DNA of 27,895 nt from Clostridia bacterium (GCA_017424085.1 JAFPBP010000294.1:1-27895), one strand, 5' to 3'; counted from the first letter of the stretch, positions 1-8,080 are shown. The notes: generated by a model not told the origin, from the letters alone. A program made the numbers and translations.

Positions 1-569
1 ACTTCCTCTCCGAGGCTGAGCGTCAGAAGGCCATCTCCGCGTACAGCAACAACTGGAGCTCTACCGAGGGTCAGGACTACCGCAGCATTCCCGGCACCGC
101 CAAAATTCTGGGTGCTGAGGTTCATCAGATCCACGTCGGTCAGGTCTACTACTTTGCAGATCTCGAGATGGAGGTTCTTTACACCATCGAAAGCTTTGCG
201 CCCAATACCTGTAACGCGCTGAACACCTCTTCCACCGTTACCCGCATGACGTTTGGCGGCAAGACCACCTACATGAGCACCGGTGACGCAACCGGCTACG
301 GCATGGAGATCTGTGCCGATATGTACGGTGACTACATCCAGTCCGACATCGTTCAGGTATGCCACCACGGTTACACCACTTGGGGTGATGACGCGGGCAT
401 GATCGAAGCATACCGCACCATCAACGCGCCCACCGTCCTGTGGCCTCAGGGTACACACGCTTATCCCAACTACAAGGAAGTCTACGTTGCAGGTGTCCAT
501 GGCGATCAGATCATCGTTCCTCTGCCTTACACGGTAGGCACCGCGATTGAAAAGCGCGCAAACGGTTAA
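1..569 (+). CDS. Metallo-beta-lactamase-fold hydrolase, C-terminal part (5' truncated by the window)
   Basis: The reading frame is open from base 3 to the TAA at 567-569, so the start lies upstream of the window and 188 residues are visible. The visible part carries the late motifs of the ComEC/Rec2-like branch of the metallo-beta-lactamase superfamily: STGDAT (metal-ligand Asp), then SDIVQVCHHGY, matching the family pattern D-x-(V/L)-x-V-x-HHG. In that branch these residues complete a two-metal hydrolase site. The early HxHxDH motif would lie upstream and cannot be checked. No membrane segment is visible in this part, so it could be a free-standing soluble or exported hydrolase, or the C-terminal domain of a larger protein. 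The substrate is unknown. A strong terminator follows directly, so it ends its transcription unit. Confidence 0.75.
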   Translation, partial: FLSEAERQKAISAYSNNWSSTEGQDYRSIPGTAKILGAEVHQIHVGQVYYFADLEMEVLYTIESFAPNTCNALNTSSTVTRMTFGGKTTYMSTGDATGYGMEICADMYGDYIQSDIVQVCHHGYTTWGDDAGMIEAYRTINAPTVLWPQGTHAYPNYKEVYVAGVHGDQIIVPLPYTVGTAIEKRANG

Positions 570-581
570 TATGACAAATCG

Positions 582-611
582 GAGCGTCGGGATTTCCCGA
601 CGCTCTTTTTT
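582..611 (+). terminator. Rho-independent terminator of the metallo-hydrolase gene
   Basis: A perfect 11-bp inverted repeat, GAGCGTCGGGA (582-592) and TCCCGACGCTC (595-605), is followed by six T (606-611). It starts 13 bases after the stop codon. Confidence 0.95.
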
Positions 612-746
612 ACGGTATATCCCCTCATTCGCGTTTGCCGGGCGGACGGTTGATCGTCCCCCAATGAAAAAACGACTGCTCGCGCGGACGGAGTGTCTCG
701 TTTTGAAAACCTGTATCAAAAAATCCACAAGAAACGTCGCAGGCTC

Positions 747-775
747 TTGCATTTTATCCTGCGGGATGCTATAAT
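747..775 (+). promoter_or_regulatory. SigA-type promoter of the SGNH-mrnC-cyclophilin operon
   Basis: TTGCAT (747-752), a 17-bp spacer and TATAAT (770-775), with an extended -10 TGC at 767-769. An 8-bp palindrome GTGATCAC (779-786) overlaps the expected transcription start. Bases 612-746 between the previous terminator and this promoter show nothing else I can support. Confidence 0.85.
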
Positions 776-822
776 GAAGTGATCACAATTTCCACTCACG
801 GATTTCAAGGAGGATTCCGACC

Positions 823-1914
823 ATGGCTGAAGATATTGTAAGCAAATACGACCGGAACATGCTCGTCGAGACCACGCTGACCGAGCCCGATCTCTGCTTT
901 TATGACGTAAGAAAGGCTCCCTTCCGTCTTTACGGATTGTACAAGCCCACCGAGCAGGAGCATTTTCTCCGTCTGCCCGAGGACATTGCCACCGCCACCA
1001 GCGAAGGTGTTCAGCGTCTCTCCCGTCAGACCGCAGGCGGCCGTATCCGCTTTTCAACCAACTCTAAATACGTTGCCCTGAAGGCCGTCATGCCCGCAAT
1101 GTGCCACATGGACCACATGGCCATGACCGGCTCGACCGGCTTTGATCTGTATATCGACTCCCCCATCGACAGCAGATATTTCCGCACCTTCCGTCCTTCC
1201 GTCTCGGCAAGCGGCGGATTTGAGACCATCATCCGCTTCCCCGACCGTAAGATGCGTGATCTGACCATCCACTTCCCGACCTACAGCCCTGTCCAGGACG
1301 TCTATATCGGCGTGCAGGAGGGCGCGGCACTGGGTGAGGGTAAGCCCTATCAGCCCCTGCCTCCCTTCGTGATCTACGGCTCCTCCATCACGCAGGGCGG
1401 ATGCTGCTCCCGTCCCGGTCTGTGCTACTCCAACATTCTCTCCCGCCGTCTGAATCTCGACCATATCAATCTCGGCTTCTCGGGCAACGGTAAGGCAGAG
1501 GACGTCATCGTCGACTATATGTCCGACATGGAAATGAGCGCCTTTGTATGCGACTACGATCACAACGCTCCCAACGCCGCGCATCTGATTCAAACACACT
1601 GTCGGATGTATGAGACCTTCCGTGCCAAGCACCCCACCCTGCCCTACATCATGATGTCTCTGCCTGACTTTGACCGCGATCCTTATTCTACCGCCATTCG
1701 CCGCGACATCGTACAGGACACCTACCGCAGAGCGCGTGCCAACGGAGATAAGTACATTTTCTATATCGACGGTGAGGGCGTTTTCCGCGGTCCCGACCGC
1801 GACAGCTGCACCGTAGACGGTTGCCACCCCAACGACATTGGCATGATGAAGATCGCAGACGCTATGGAGTGCATGCTCCGCCGCGCGCTTCGCGGCGTCA
1901 TGACCCGCGTATAA
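823..1914 (+). CDS. GxDLY-domain SGNH/GDSL-type esterase, copy 1
   Basis: The 363-residue protein has a GxDLY-type N-terminal beta domain (GFDLY at 106-110) and a C-terminal SGNH hydrolase domain. Visible catalytic blocks are GSSIT (186-190, nucleophile S188), GFSGNG (218-223, oxyanion Gly/Asn) and DGCH (332-335, Asp/His pair). Family members remove acyl, often acetyl, groups from carbohydrates; the exact substrate here is unknown. There is no signal peptide, so it should be cytoplasmic. The start is fixed by an AAGGAGGA ribosome binding site at 807-814. It is the first gene of an operon and a diverged paralogue of the next gene, 16 bases downstream. A non-hydrolytic role is unlikely because all blocks are intact. 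Confidence 0.85.
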   Translation: MAEDIVSKYDRNMLVETTLTEPDLCFYDVRKAPFRLYGLYKPTEQEHFLRLPEDIATATSEGVQRLSRQTAGGRIRFSTNSKYVALKAVMPAMCHMDHMAMTGSTGFDLYIDSPIDSRYFRTFRPSVSASGGFETIIRFPDRKMRDLTIHFPTYSPVQDVYIGVQEGAALGEGKPYQPLPPFVIYGSSITQGGCCSRPGLCYSNILSRRLNLDHINLGFSGNGKAEDVIVDYMSDMEMSAFVCDYDHNAPNAAHLIQTHCRMYETFRAKHPTLPYIMMSLPDFDRDPYSTAIRRDIVQDTYRRARANGDKYIFYIDGEGVFRGPDRDSCTVDGCHPNDIGMMKIADAMECMLRRALRGVMTRV

Positions 1915-1930
1915 GAGGAGGTAATACGAC

Positions 1931-3070
1931 ATGAGCAATCAGGAACTGAACCAGACCCCTGCCGCCGTCAAGACCGAGGCGTATGTGGAGGTCGATAAAA
2001 ATATGCTGATCGAGACGGTCGTCAACGAGCCTGACATCAAGTACTACGACGTCCGTCGCGAAAAGACCTTCTCGCTTTACAACTTCTATGAGCCCTATAC
2101 AGAGCCGACCTTCCACCGTCTGCCCATCGAGGTAGCGGCCAACACCAATCCCGGTGTGGTCAAGCTGGAGCAGGAGAGCGCCGGCGGCCGTGTCCGCTTC
2201 TCGACCGACTCCCAGTACATCGCCATTCGCGCCATCATTCCCGTGGTCGGCCGTAACTCCCACATGACGCTGATTCAGTCGGCCGGATTTGACCTGTACG
2301 TGGATTCTGCCACCGACTCCCGCTTCGTCAAGGCCTTCATTCCTCCCGTCAAGATGACGGCAGGTTACGAGCAGATCATCCGCTTCGGCAGCCGGAAGCT
2401 CCGCTATTTCACCATCCACTTCCCCCTCCACTCCCGTGTTTCCAATCTGGAAATCGGTCTGCAGCAGGATGCGGTACTGGGCGGTGAGATGCCCTACCGC
2501 AATAAAAAACCGATCGTCATCTACGGCTCCTCCATCGTACACGGCACAGGTGCTTGCCGTCCCGGCATGGCCTATACCAACATCATCGCCCGCCGTATGG
2601 GTATGAACGTCCTCAACTACGGCTTCTCGGGTAACGCAAAGGGCGAGCCTGCTATCTGCAACTGGTTGGCAGAGCAGGAAATGTGCTGCTTCGTCTCCGA
2701 CTACGACCACAACGCACCCAATCCCGAGCATCTGGCGGCAACCCACCGTCCGCTTTATGACACCATTCGCGCCAAGCATCCCGACATTCCCTACATTATG
2801 ATTTCCAAGCCCAATCTGGCCACCAATTTGGCGGAATCCAACGAGAAGCGCAAGGACATCATTCTGGACACCTACCGTTACGCCCGCAGCCTCGGCGATC
2901 AAAATGTGTATTACATCGACGGCGAGAGCTTCTTTATGGGCAAATACGAATACGAATGCACGCTGGATGCCGTTCATCCCAACGACCTCGGCTTCATTCT
3001 GATGGCCGACGGTATTGAAGATACCATTCGCATCGCGCTGGCAAACGCCGGCTGGAAGGATGGCGACTGA
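1931..3070 (+). CDS. GxDLY-domain SGNH/GDSL-type esterase, copy 2
   Basis: The 379-residue paralogue of the preceding gene has the same two-domain order: GFDLY at 119-123, GSSIVHG from 199 (nucleophile S201), GFSGNA 231-236, and DAVH with D346/H349. An RBS AGAGGAGG lies just before the start. It has a 13-residue N-terminal extension relative to copy 1 and differs around the active site: IVHGTG replaces ITQGGC after the nucleophile, and GNA replaces GNG. The two copies may therefore handle different acyl-sugars. Its TGA overlaps the ATG of mrnC by one base, implying translational coupling. Like copy 1 it is probably a cytoplasmic carbohydrate esterase; the substrate is not determinable from sequence. 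Confidence 0.85.
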   Translation: MSNQELNQTPAAVKTEAYVEVDKNMLIETVVNEPDIKYYDVRREKTFSLYNFYEPYTEPTFHRLPIEVAANTNPGVVKLEQESAGGRVRFSTDSQYIAIRAIIPVVGRNSHMTLIQSAGFDLYVDSATDSRFVKAFIPPVKMTAGYEQIIRFGSRKLRYFTIHFPLHSRVSNLEIGLQQDAVLGGEMPYRNKKPIVIYGSSIVHGTGACRPGMAYTNIIARRMGMNVLNYGFSGNAKGEPAICNWLAEQEMCCFVSDYDHNAPNPEHLAATHRPLYDTIRAKHPDIPYIMISKPNLATNLAESNEKRKDIILDTYRYARSLGDQNVYYIDGESFFMGKYEYECTLDAVHPNDLGFILMADGIEDTIRIALANAGWKDGD

Positions 3071-3474
3071 TGGACGTCTCCGGACTCAAGCCGAATGAGC
3101 TATCGACCCCCTCCTTGGCCTATCTCGGCGACTGCGTCATGGAGCTTTGTGTGCGCACACGCCTGCTTCAGCGCGGCTTTTCCACCTCCCGTGATCTCAA
3201 CGCCGAAGCGTTGCGCTATGTGCGCGCCGGCGCGCAGGCAGACGCCGTGGAGCGAATCCTGCCCGTACTGAGTGAGCAGGAAGCGGCGGTATACCGTCGC
3301 GGGCGCAACATCGGCCACACCAACGTTCCCAAGAGCGCCACGGTAGCACAATACCGCATGGCAACGGGACTTGAGGTACTCTTCGGATACCTCTATGTTA
3401 CCGGTCAGCAATCCCGCATTGACGAGCTGTTTCTTCTGGCCTACGAGCCGATGGAGCAAGCCGAAAACAAATAA
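3070..3474 (+). CDS. mrnC: Mini-ribonuclease III
   Basis: The 134-residue protein consists of a single RNase III catalytic domain without a dsRNA-binding domain, the hallmark of Mini-III. The YLGDCVMEL block (18-26, catalytic Asp D21) and the ATGLEVLFGYLY block (98-109, catalytic Glu E102) are both present, as are the family's RRGRN and PKSATVAQYR segments. In Bacillus, Mini-III matures the ends of 23S rRNA. The start ATG overlaps the preceding esterase stop by one base and has no separate strong RBS, so translation probably depends on re-initiation. In many Bacillota mrnC sits beside cysS or rlmB; here it is placed in a unit of two carbohydrate esterases and a cyclophilin, which is unusual. 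Confidence 0.9.
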   Translation: MDVSGLKPNELSTPSLAYLGDCVMELCVRTRLLQRGFSTSRDLNAEALRYVRAGAQADAVERILPVLSEQEAAVYRRGRNIGHTNVPKSATVAQYRMATGLEVLFGYLYVTGQQSRIDELFLLAYEPMEQAENK

Positions 3475-3492
3475 GAAAGGTTTATCACAATC

Positions 3493-3978
3493 ATGGCAAA
3501 TCCCATTATTAAAATTACTATTCGCGATTTCGGCACTATGACCGCCGAGCTTTACCCCGACAAGGCGCCGATCACCGTTGAGAATTTTCTCAAGCTGATC
3601 GATGAAGACTTCTTCTCCGGTCTGATCTTCCACCGCGTCATCAGCGGCTTTATGATTCAGGGCGGCGGTTACAACGAAGACTTCCAGCAGAAGCACACCG
3701 CCTCCATCAAGGGCGAGTTTGCCTCCAACGGCTTTGGTCAGAACGACATCAAGCACACGCGCGGTGTTCTTTCCATGGCCCGCACCATGGTCAAGGATTC
3801 GGCATCCTCGCAGTTCTTTATCATGCATCAGAACGCGCCTCACCTGGATGGCGAGTATGCGGCATTCGGTCTGGTGACCGACGGCATCGAGGTTGTGGAT
3901 GCCATCGCCGATCTGCCGACGGACTATCAGGATTGTCCCCGTGTAAACGTTGTGATCGAAAAGATCGAGAGAGTTTAA
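3493..3978 (+). CDS. ppiB: Cyclophilin-type peptidyl-prolyl cis-trans isomerase
   Basis: The 161-residue single-domain cyclophilin catalyses cis-trans isomerisation of Xaa-Pro bonds. Visible family blocks are FHRV (46-49, with the catalytic Arg R48), GFMIQGGG (52-59), SQFFIM (106-111) and LDGEYAAFG (118-126). The tryptophan that binds cyclosporin in eukaryotic cyclophilins is His here (H117), as in many bacterial forms. There is no signal peptide or lipobox, so it is cytoplasmic. It lies 18 bases behind mrnC with an AGAAAGG ribosome binding site and is the last gene before a strong terminator, so it is the operon's 3' gene. The assignment is safe; the symbol follows the usual name for cytoplasmic bacterial cyclophilins. 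Confidence 0.9.
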   Translation: MANPIIKITIRDFGTMTAELYPDKAPITVENFLKLIDEDFFSGLIFHRVISGFMIQGGGYNEDFQQKHTASIKGEFASNGFGQNDIKHTRGVLSMARTMVKDSASSQFFIMHQNAPHLDGEYAAFGLVTDGIEVVDAIADLPTDYQDCPRVNVVIEKIERV

Positions 3979-3988
3979 AATCTATTGC

Positions 3989-4025
3989 AAACGCCTTGAG
4001 AACCAATTGGTTTTCAAGGCGTTTT
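3989..4025 (+). terminator. Terminator of the SGNH-mrnC-ppi operon
   Basis: The inverted repeat AACGCCTTGAGAACC / GGTTTTCAAGGCGTT (one G-U pair, loop AATT) runs directly into TTTTT. It starts 11 bases after the cyclophilin stop codon. Confidence 0.92.
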
Positions 4026-4095
4026 TGATGGATGGCAAGGCGGCGGCAGAGCGAGGATTTCATTCAGACACCATACAAAAAACTTGCAATACCCC

Positions 4096-4124
4096 TTGCA
4101 AAATGCCGGATTTTATGCTACACT
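4096..4124 (+). promoter_or_regulatory. Promoter of the lactaldehyde reductase gene
   Basis: TTGCAA (4096-4101), 17 bp, TACACT (4119-4124), with the extended -10 element TG at 4116-4117. An AAGGAGGA RBS follows at 4150-4157, before the ATG at 4166. Confidence 0.75.
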
Positions 4125-4165
4125 AATCATATCAAACAAAATATATTCCAAGGAGGATTTCCCCT

Positions 4166-5314
4166 ATGGCAAACAGATTCGTACTCAACGAAACATCCTA
4201 CCACGGTGCCGGCGCCATCGCCGCCATCGTCACCGAAGCACAGAACCGCGGCTTCAAGAAGGCGCTGGTCTGCTCTGACCCCGCCCTCATTACCTTCGGC
4301 GTTACCGCCAAGGTCACCGATCTGCTTGACGGTGCTGCTCTCGCTTACGAGATCTTCTCCGATATCAAGCCCAACCCCACCATCGAGAACGTTCAGGCCG
4401 GCGTTGCCGCCTTCAAGGCTGCCGGTGCTGACTATCTGATCGCCATCGGCGGCGGCTCCTCCATGGACACCGCAAAGGCAATCGGTATCATCATCAACAA
4501 CCCCGAATTCTACGACGTCCGCTCTCTGGAGGGCGTTGCAGACACCAAGAACAAGTGCGTTCCCATCATCGCCGTTCCCACCACCGCAGGCACCGCCGCT
4601 GAGGTTACCATCAACTACGTCATCACCGACGCAGAGAAGAACCGCAAGATGGTTTGCGTTGACCCCCACGATATCCCCGTGGTTGCCGTAGTCGATCCCG
4701 ACATGATGGCTTCCATGCCCAAGGGCCTCACCGCCGCCACCGGTATGGACGCTCTGACCCACGCCATCGAAGGCTACATCACCAAGGGTGCTTGGGAGCT
4801 TTCCGATATGTTCCATATCAAAGCCATTGAGATCATCGCCCGCTCCCTGCGCGGCGCCGTTGCCAACACCGCAGAGGGCAGAGCCGATATGGCGCTCGGT
4901 CAGTACGTGGCAGGCATGGGCTTCTCCAACGTCGGTCTGGGCATCGTTCACTCCATGGCGCATCCTCTGGGTGCTCTCTATGATACCCCCCACGGCGTTG
5001 CAAACGCTATCATCCTTCCCACCGTTATGGAGTACAACGCTCCCGCTACCGGTGAAAAGTACCGTGACATCGCCCGCGCTATGGGTGTTGCAGGCACCGA
5101 CGCTATGACCATCGAGGAAGCCCGCAAGGCTGCCATCGACGCCGTCCGTCAGCTCTCTGTCGACGTGGGTATCCCCACCGATCTGAAGCAGATCGTCAAG
5201 GCGGAGGATCTGGACTTCCTGTCCCAGTCCGCATTCGACGACGCTTGCCGTCCCGGCAACCCCAGAGACACCTCCGTGGAAGAGATCAAGGCTCTCTACG
5301 AATCTCTGCTGTAA
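4166..5314 (+). CDS. fucO: Lactaldehyde reductase / L-1,2-propanediol oxidoreductase (iron-dependent alcohol dehydrogenase)
   Basis: The 382-residue group III iron-dependent alcohol dehydrogenase is collinear with E. coli FucO (383 residues), whose sequence it follows closely from recall. The start MANRF-LNET, DVRSLEG, VDPHDIP, HAIEGYITKGAW and GQYVAGMGFSNVGLG are all shared. Metal ligands are D195, H199, H262 and H276, each exactly one position before the E. coli residues. The NAD-binding glycine block GGGSSMD is at 95-101. It would reduce L-lactaldehyde, made from L-fucose or L-rhamnose, to propane-1,2-diol while regenerating NAD. No fucose or rhamnose catabolic gene lies in the window, so it stands alone with its own promoter and terminator. 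A broader aldehyde reductase role is possible. Confidence 0.9.
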   Translation: MANRFVLNETSYHGAGAIAAIVTEAQNRGFKKALVCSDPALITFGVTAKVTDLLDGAALAYEIFSDIKPNPTIENVQAGVAAFKAAGADYLIAIGGGSSMDTAKAIGIIINNPEFYDVRSLEGVADTKNKCVPIIAVPTTAGTAAEVTINYVITDAEKNRKMVCVDPHDIPVVAVVDPDMMASMPKGLTAATGMDALTHAIEGYITKGAWELSDMFHIKAIEIIARSLRGAVANTAEGRADMALGQYVAGMGFSNVGLGIVHSMAHPLGALYDTPHGVANAIILPTVMEYNAPATGEKYRDIARAMGVAGTDAMTIEEARKAAIDAVRQLSVDVGIPTDLKQIVKAEDLDFLSQSAFDDACRPGNPRDTSVEEIKALYESLL

Positions 5315-5328
5315 TCGAAGAACCCATC

Positions 5329-5365
5329 AAAGCCGTGCGATCCGCTGAGACCGCACGGCTTTTTC
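5329..5365 (+). terminator. Terminator of fucO
   Basis: The stem AAAGCCGTGCG / CGCACGGCTTT with a 12-base loop runs into TTTT. It lies 14 bases after the fucO stop. Confidence 0.92.
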
Positions 5366-5367
5366 TA

Positions 5368-5396
5368 TTGACAGAATTCGAAATTTATGGTATAAT
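5368..5396 (+). promoter_or_regulatory. Consensus promoter of the YczE-like membrane protein gene
   Basis: TTGACA (5368-5373), 17 bp and TATAAT (5391-5396) match the SigA consensus at every position; an extended -10 TGG precedes the hexamer. The -35 box begins only three bases after the fucO terminator. Confidence 0.9.
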
Positions 5397-5428
5397 AGGA
5401 TAAAATTTGTCGTTTGGAGTAAATCGTC

Positions 5429-6109
5429 ATGGCATCACCGAAGCCCCGCATGTCGCGGGAATTTTGCTATATTCCCGCAACGATACTGTTAGCCCTGGGC
5501 GCCGCCCTCATGTCCTATTCGGACTTCGGCGTCTCGTCCGTCATTGCCCCCGCTTTCCTGCTGTCTCAGATCTTCAACGTGTCCTTCGGCACGGCGGAAT
5601 ACTGCCTGCAGGGGGTGCTGGTGCTGGCGACCTGTCTGATCGTACGGAGATTCCGCTGGACCTATCTTCTCTCCTTCGTCTCGGCGGTTATCTACGGCTG
5701 GGTTCTGGACGGCTGGCTTTGGGTCCTGTCTCTGACGGGAGGGTGGAGCATCCCCGTGCGACTGATCTGCATGCTTGCAGGCATTTTCATCTCCTCCATG
5801 GGCGTTGCCCTCTTCTTCAAAACCTACCTCGCCCCCGGCGCCTACGAGCTTTTCGTCAAGGAGATCGCTCGCCGCTATGGGCTGAACATGAACAAATTCA
5901 AGATCATCTACGATCTGACCAGCTGTGCCGTTGCCATCGTGCTGGCGTTGGTCGCCTTTGGATCGATCTTCGATCGGGGCATCAGCATCGGAACGGTTCT
6001 GGTTGCCCTGTTCAACGGTTTGACCATTGCCTTCTGCTCCAAGCTTCTGGATAAGACCTTCACCTTCTTCGACCGCTTCCCCTGGGCGAAGCATTTTGAG
6101 GGCGAATAA
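5429..6109 (+). CDS. YczE/YyaS-like integral membrane protein (DUF6198 type)
   Basis: The 226-residue protein is predicted to span the membrane five or six times, with hydrophobic stretches near residues 12-32, 45-70, 75-100, 110-132 and 165-205. The first segment ending in ALMSYSDFGVSSVIAPAFLLS fits the YczE/YitT-like pattern in which a first helix is followed by G-(V/L)-S. The MNKFKIIYDL segment between the last helices is also typical. Members have no established function; in Bacillus yczE lies by the surfactin genes. It forms a single-gene unit behind a near-perfect promoter. The start chosen is the ATG at 5429; the RBS is weak (TTGGAG, 5414-5419). The family assignment rests on pattern recall. 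Confidence 0.7.
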   Translation: MASPKPRMSREFCYIPATILLALGAALMSYSDFGVSSVIAPAFLLSQIFNVSFGTAEYCLQGVLVLATCLIVRRFRWTYLLSFVSAVIYGWVLDGWLWVLSLTGGWSIPVRLICMLAGIFISSMGVALFFKTYLAPGAYELFVKEIARRYGLNMNKFKIIYDLTSCAVAIVLALVAFGSIFDRGISIGTVLVALFNGLTIAFCSKLLDKTFTFFDRFPWAKHFEGE

Positions 6110-6172
6110 TCGCCTGCCCCCCCCTGGGATGTGTTCGTATGGCACAATGTCTACGGGCACATGGAGGCAAAA

Positions 6173-6228
6173 CCGTAAGTTGCAAGAAGCAAATCCCTTA
6201 CCGCAACTCACAGTTGTTTTTATTTTTT
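6173..6228 (+). terminator. Possible weak terminator of the membrane protein gene
   Basis: Short stems lie ahead of a T-rich tract (6217-6229): CAACT (6204-6208) pairs with AGTTG (6212-6216), and a longer imperfect pairing with GTAAGTTGC upstream is possible. The stem is weak, so this is tentative. Nothing else is visible between 6110 and 6248. Confidence 0.4.
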
Positions 6229-6248
6229 TGACAAATAGAGGAAAACAC

Positions 6249-6277
6249 TTGATTTTTCCGTCATAAGATGGTATAAT
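6249..6277 (+). promoter_or_regulatory. Promoter of the TIM-barrel sugar isomerase-like gene
   Basis: TTGATT (6249-6254), 17 bp, TATAAT (6272-6277), extended -10 TGG. A 5' leader of roughly 75 bases follows before the ATG at 6360. Confidence 0.8.
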
Positions 6278-6359
6278 AATGGCAACGGAACGATTCCCTT
6301 GAGGCATCGACGTAAAAAACGCAAGGTCATCCTTGCAACGGATATAAGGAGTGTACATT

Positions 6360-7145
6360 ATGACTGACCGTAAAATGTGGAAAACCGGTCTTTCCATCGG
6401 CCGTGTTTCCGAAGACGCTCTGAGAAGAGCTGCGCAGGCAGGTCTGGACCTGGTTGAGATTTCGTGCATTGACGATCCCGCAAACTGGGAAAAGGTTCCC
6501 GAATGGGAAGCAAAAACCGGCGTAAAGGTCTGGTCCTTCCATCTTCCCTTTGCATGGTGGGGCTCCCGCCCCCATGCTGATCCCACAGCAGCCGATCCCG
6601 TCCATTGGCAGGAAACTCTGGACCAGGATATTCCTCTGATCGAGGGCTGCGGAAAAGCAGGCATCAAGTACATGGTCATCCATCCCAGCCGTGAACCCTT
6701 CAAGGATGAAGAGCGCGAATTTTACATGCAGGTTGCCATCGAGCACCTTCGCGTCCTGTCCGATATCTGCAAGAAGAACGGTTGCGTTCTCTGCATCGAG
6801 GATATTCCCCGTACCTGCCTTGGCAGAGATGCGGACGAAATGCTCCGCTTCATGGAAACCAACCCCGATCTTCGCATCTGCTTCGACGTGAACCACCTGC
6901 TGAGAGAGGATCACGCGGAATTCGTGAAGAAGGTGGGCAAGTACATCGTTACCACCCACATCTCCGACTACGACTTCAAGGATGAAAAGCACTGGTTCCC
7001 CATGCAGGGTGAAATCAACTGGAGAATGCTCCAGTCCGCTCTGGAATTGGCAGACTACACCGGTCCCTTCCTGTACGAGACCATGCCTATGGGTCACACC
7101 TGGGCAGACGTGAAGAAGAATCACGACTATCTGAAGAATCTGTAA
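6360..7145 (+). CDS. Sugar phosphate isomerase/epimerase-like TIM-barrel protein (AP-endonuclease 2 / xylose isomerase-like fold)
   Basis: The 261-residue protein has the motif order of metal-dependent TIM-barrel isomerases: VEIS (32-35), FHLPF (60-64), IHPS, IEDIPRT (with the metal Glu), FDVNHLL, THISDYD and a terminal YETM. In this fold the two Glu, one Asp/His and one His bind a divalent cation and a bound sugar is isomerised or epimerised. The substrate cannot be named. Start choice: an in-frame GTG at 6351 touches the AAGGA ribosome binding site (6346-6350), whereas the ATG at 6360 has a 9-base spacing, so ATG is preferred. No signal peptide. The gene has its own promoter and ends at a terminator shared with the convergent neighbour. 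Confidence 0.8.
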   Translation: MTDRKMWKTGLSIGRVSEDALRRAAQAGLDLVEISCIDDPANWEKVPEWEAKTGVKVWSFHLPFAWWGSRPHADPTAADPVHWQETLDQDIPLIEGCGKAGIKYMVIHPSREPFKDEEREFYMQVAIEHLRVLSDICKKNGCVLCIEDIPRTCLGRDADEMLRFMETNPDLRICFDVNHLLREDHAEFVKKVGKYIVTTHISDYDFKDEKHWFPMQGEINWRMLQSALELADYTGPFLYETMPMGHTWADVKKNHDYLKNL

Positions 7146-7156
7146 TCGAAAAAAAT

Positions 7157-7193
7157 CAGCTGTCCATTCCCTTGGGAGCGGACAGCGCTTTTT
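7157..7193. terminator. Bidirectional terminator between convergent genes
   Basis: AGCTGTCC pairs with GGACAGC around an inner TCCC/GGGA helix. On the plus strand it is followed by GCTTTTT. On the minus strand the same stem runs into seven T (plus-strand A run 7149-7155). It therefore serves both the plus-strand isomerase-like gene and the minus-strand metallo-hydrolase gene. Confidence 0.85.
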
Positions 7194-7208
7194 ATATTCG
7201 TAAAAGAA

Positions 7209-8003
7209 TCAGACCTCAATGATCCGTCCGTCGGCGGCGGCAAGCATCCCCAGCTCGGCGAAGATCTCGTCGTGGCTCCGGTCCTTGGGATAGCAGGAAG
7301 CGGCAAAGTGCGTGGCAATGAGAAGCGCGTTTTCGGTCAACATCTCGTTTTGACGCAGGGCAAGGGTAAGGATCTGAATCATGGCGATGTTGTTATGGGT
7401 CGCGATGCGGAAGTTGCCCGCGTCGTCGCCCACGGTGGCGTCCAGGATCACCGCATCGAAGACCACCTTGTTGGCGCGCAGGTATTCCCACTCAATGGCA
7501 GTATACCAGCCGCCGTCGCAGCCGTAATAGATCTTCTTCCCGTCCTTTTCGATGATGTAATGCAGAGGCTTTTCGGCGCAGGTAAAGCTTCCCACCAAGT
7601 GGTTTGCGGGAAGCGCCGTTACGGTAACGCCACCTGTCTCCACCGTATCGCAGATCTCCAAAGGATGCAGATCGATCACCTGCAGATCCTCCTCGGTGAG
7701 ATTCAGATGCTCCACGGCGCCCCGATGGCACCAGAAGCGAAGCTTTTCCTTGGCAGCAGCGGCGTAGCTCAGCAACACCTCACGGTTGAAATGATCTCCG
7801 TGGGCGTGGGACAGGAAAATATCGGTAACCGCCGAGGGATCCTTTCCCTGCTTTATCAGATAATCATAGGACTGACGGGAAACGTCCACCAGAATCGTAT
7901 CGTCGATGAGAAGCGACGCACAACGGCGGCTCCCCTCGGTAATCTCCGCCTCGGAGCGCTTCGAGTTCCCTGCAGCACCGGTACCCAAAAATAAAAGTTT
8001 CAT
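7209..8003 (-). CDS. Metallo-beta-lactamase-fold hydrolase (PhnP-like group)
   Basis: The 264-residue protein begins MKLLFLGTGAAG, the first strand typical of the PhnP / cyclic phosphodiesterase-like branch. It carries HAHGDH at 66-71 as well as H135, D163 and H232, which would complete a two-metal site. PhnP-like enzymes cleave cyclic phosphodiesters such as 5-phosphoribosyl 1,2-cyclic phosphate; other relatives act on nucleotides or lactones, so the substrate is open. No phn genes are nearby. A GGAGGAAG ribosome binding site lies just upstream of the start. It is a single-gene unit transcribed toward the shared terminator, from a promoter divergent to that of the AraC regulator. Confidence 0.85.
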   Translation of the reverse strand: MKLLFLGTGAAGNSKRSEAEITEGSRRCASLLIDDTILVDVSRQSYDYLIKQGKDPSAVTDIFLSHAHGDHFNREVLLSYAAAAKEKLRFWCHRGAVEHLNLTEEDLQVIDLHPLEICDTVETGGVTVTALPANHLVGSFTCAEKPLHYIIEKDGKKIYYGCDGGWYTAIEWEYLRANKVVFDAVILDATVGDDAGNFRIATHNNIAMIQILTLALRQNEMLTENALLIATHFAASCYPKDRSHDEIFAELGMLAAADGRIIEV

Positions 8004-8051
8004 AGTCTTCCTCCTTTTTTCACCGAACGGAACCCCGTCCCAATTTCCTTC

Positions 8052-8080
8052 ATTATACCATGGAAACGGGCTTTACGCAA
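8052..8080 (-). promoter_or_regulatory. Promoter of the minus-strand metallo-hydrolase
   Basis: Read on the minus strand: TTGCGT (8080-8075), 17 bp, TATAAT (8057-8052), extended -10 TGG. Confidence 0.8.

Noticed and set aside
6351..6359. GTG at 6351 as start of the TIM-barrel gene
   Set aside because: It touches the AAGGA ribosome binding site; the ATG at 6360 has proper spacing.
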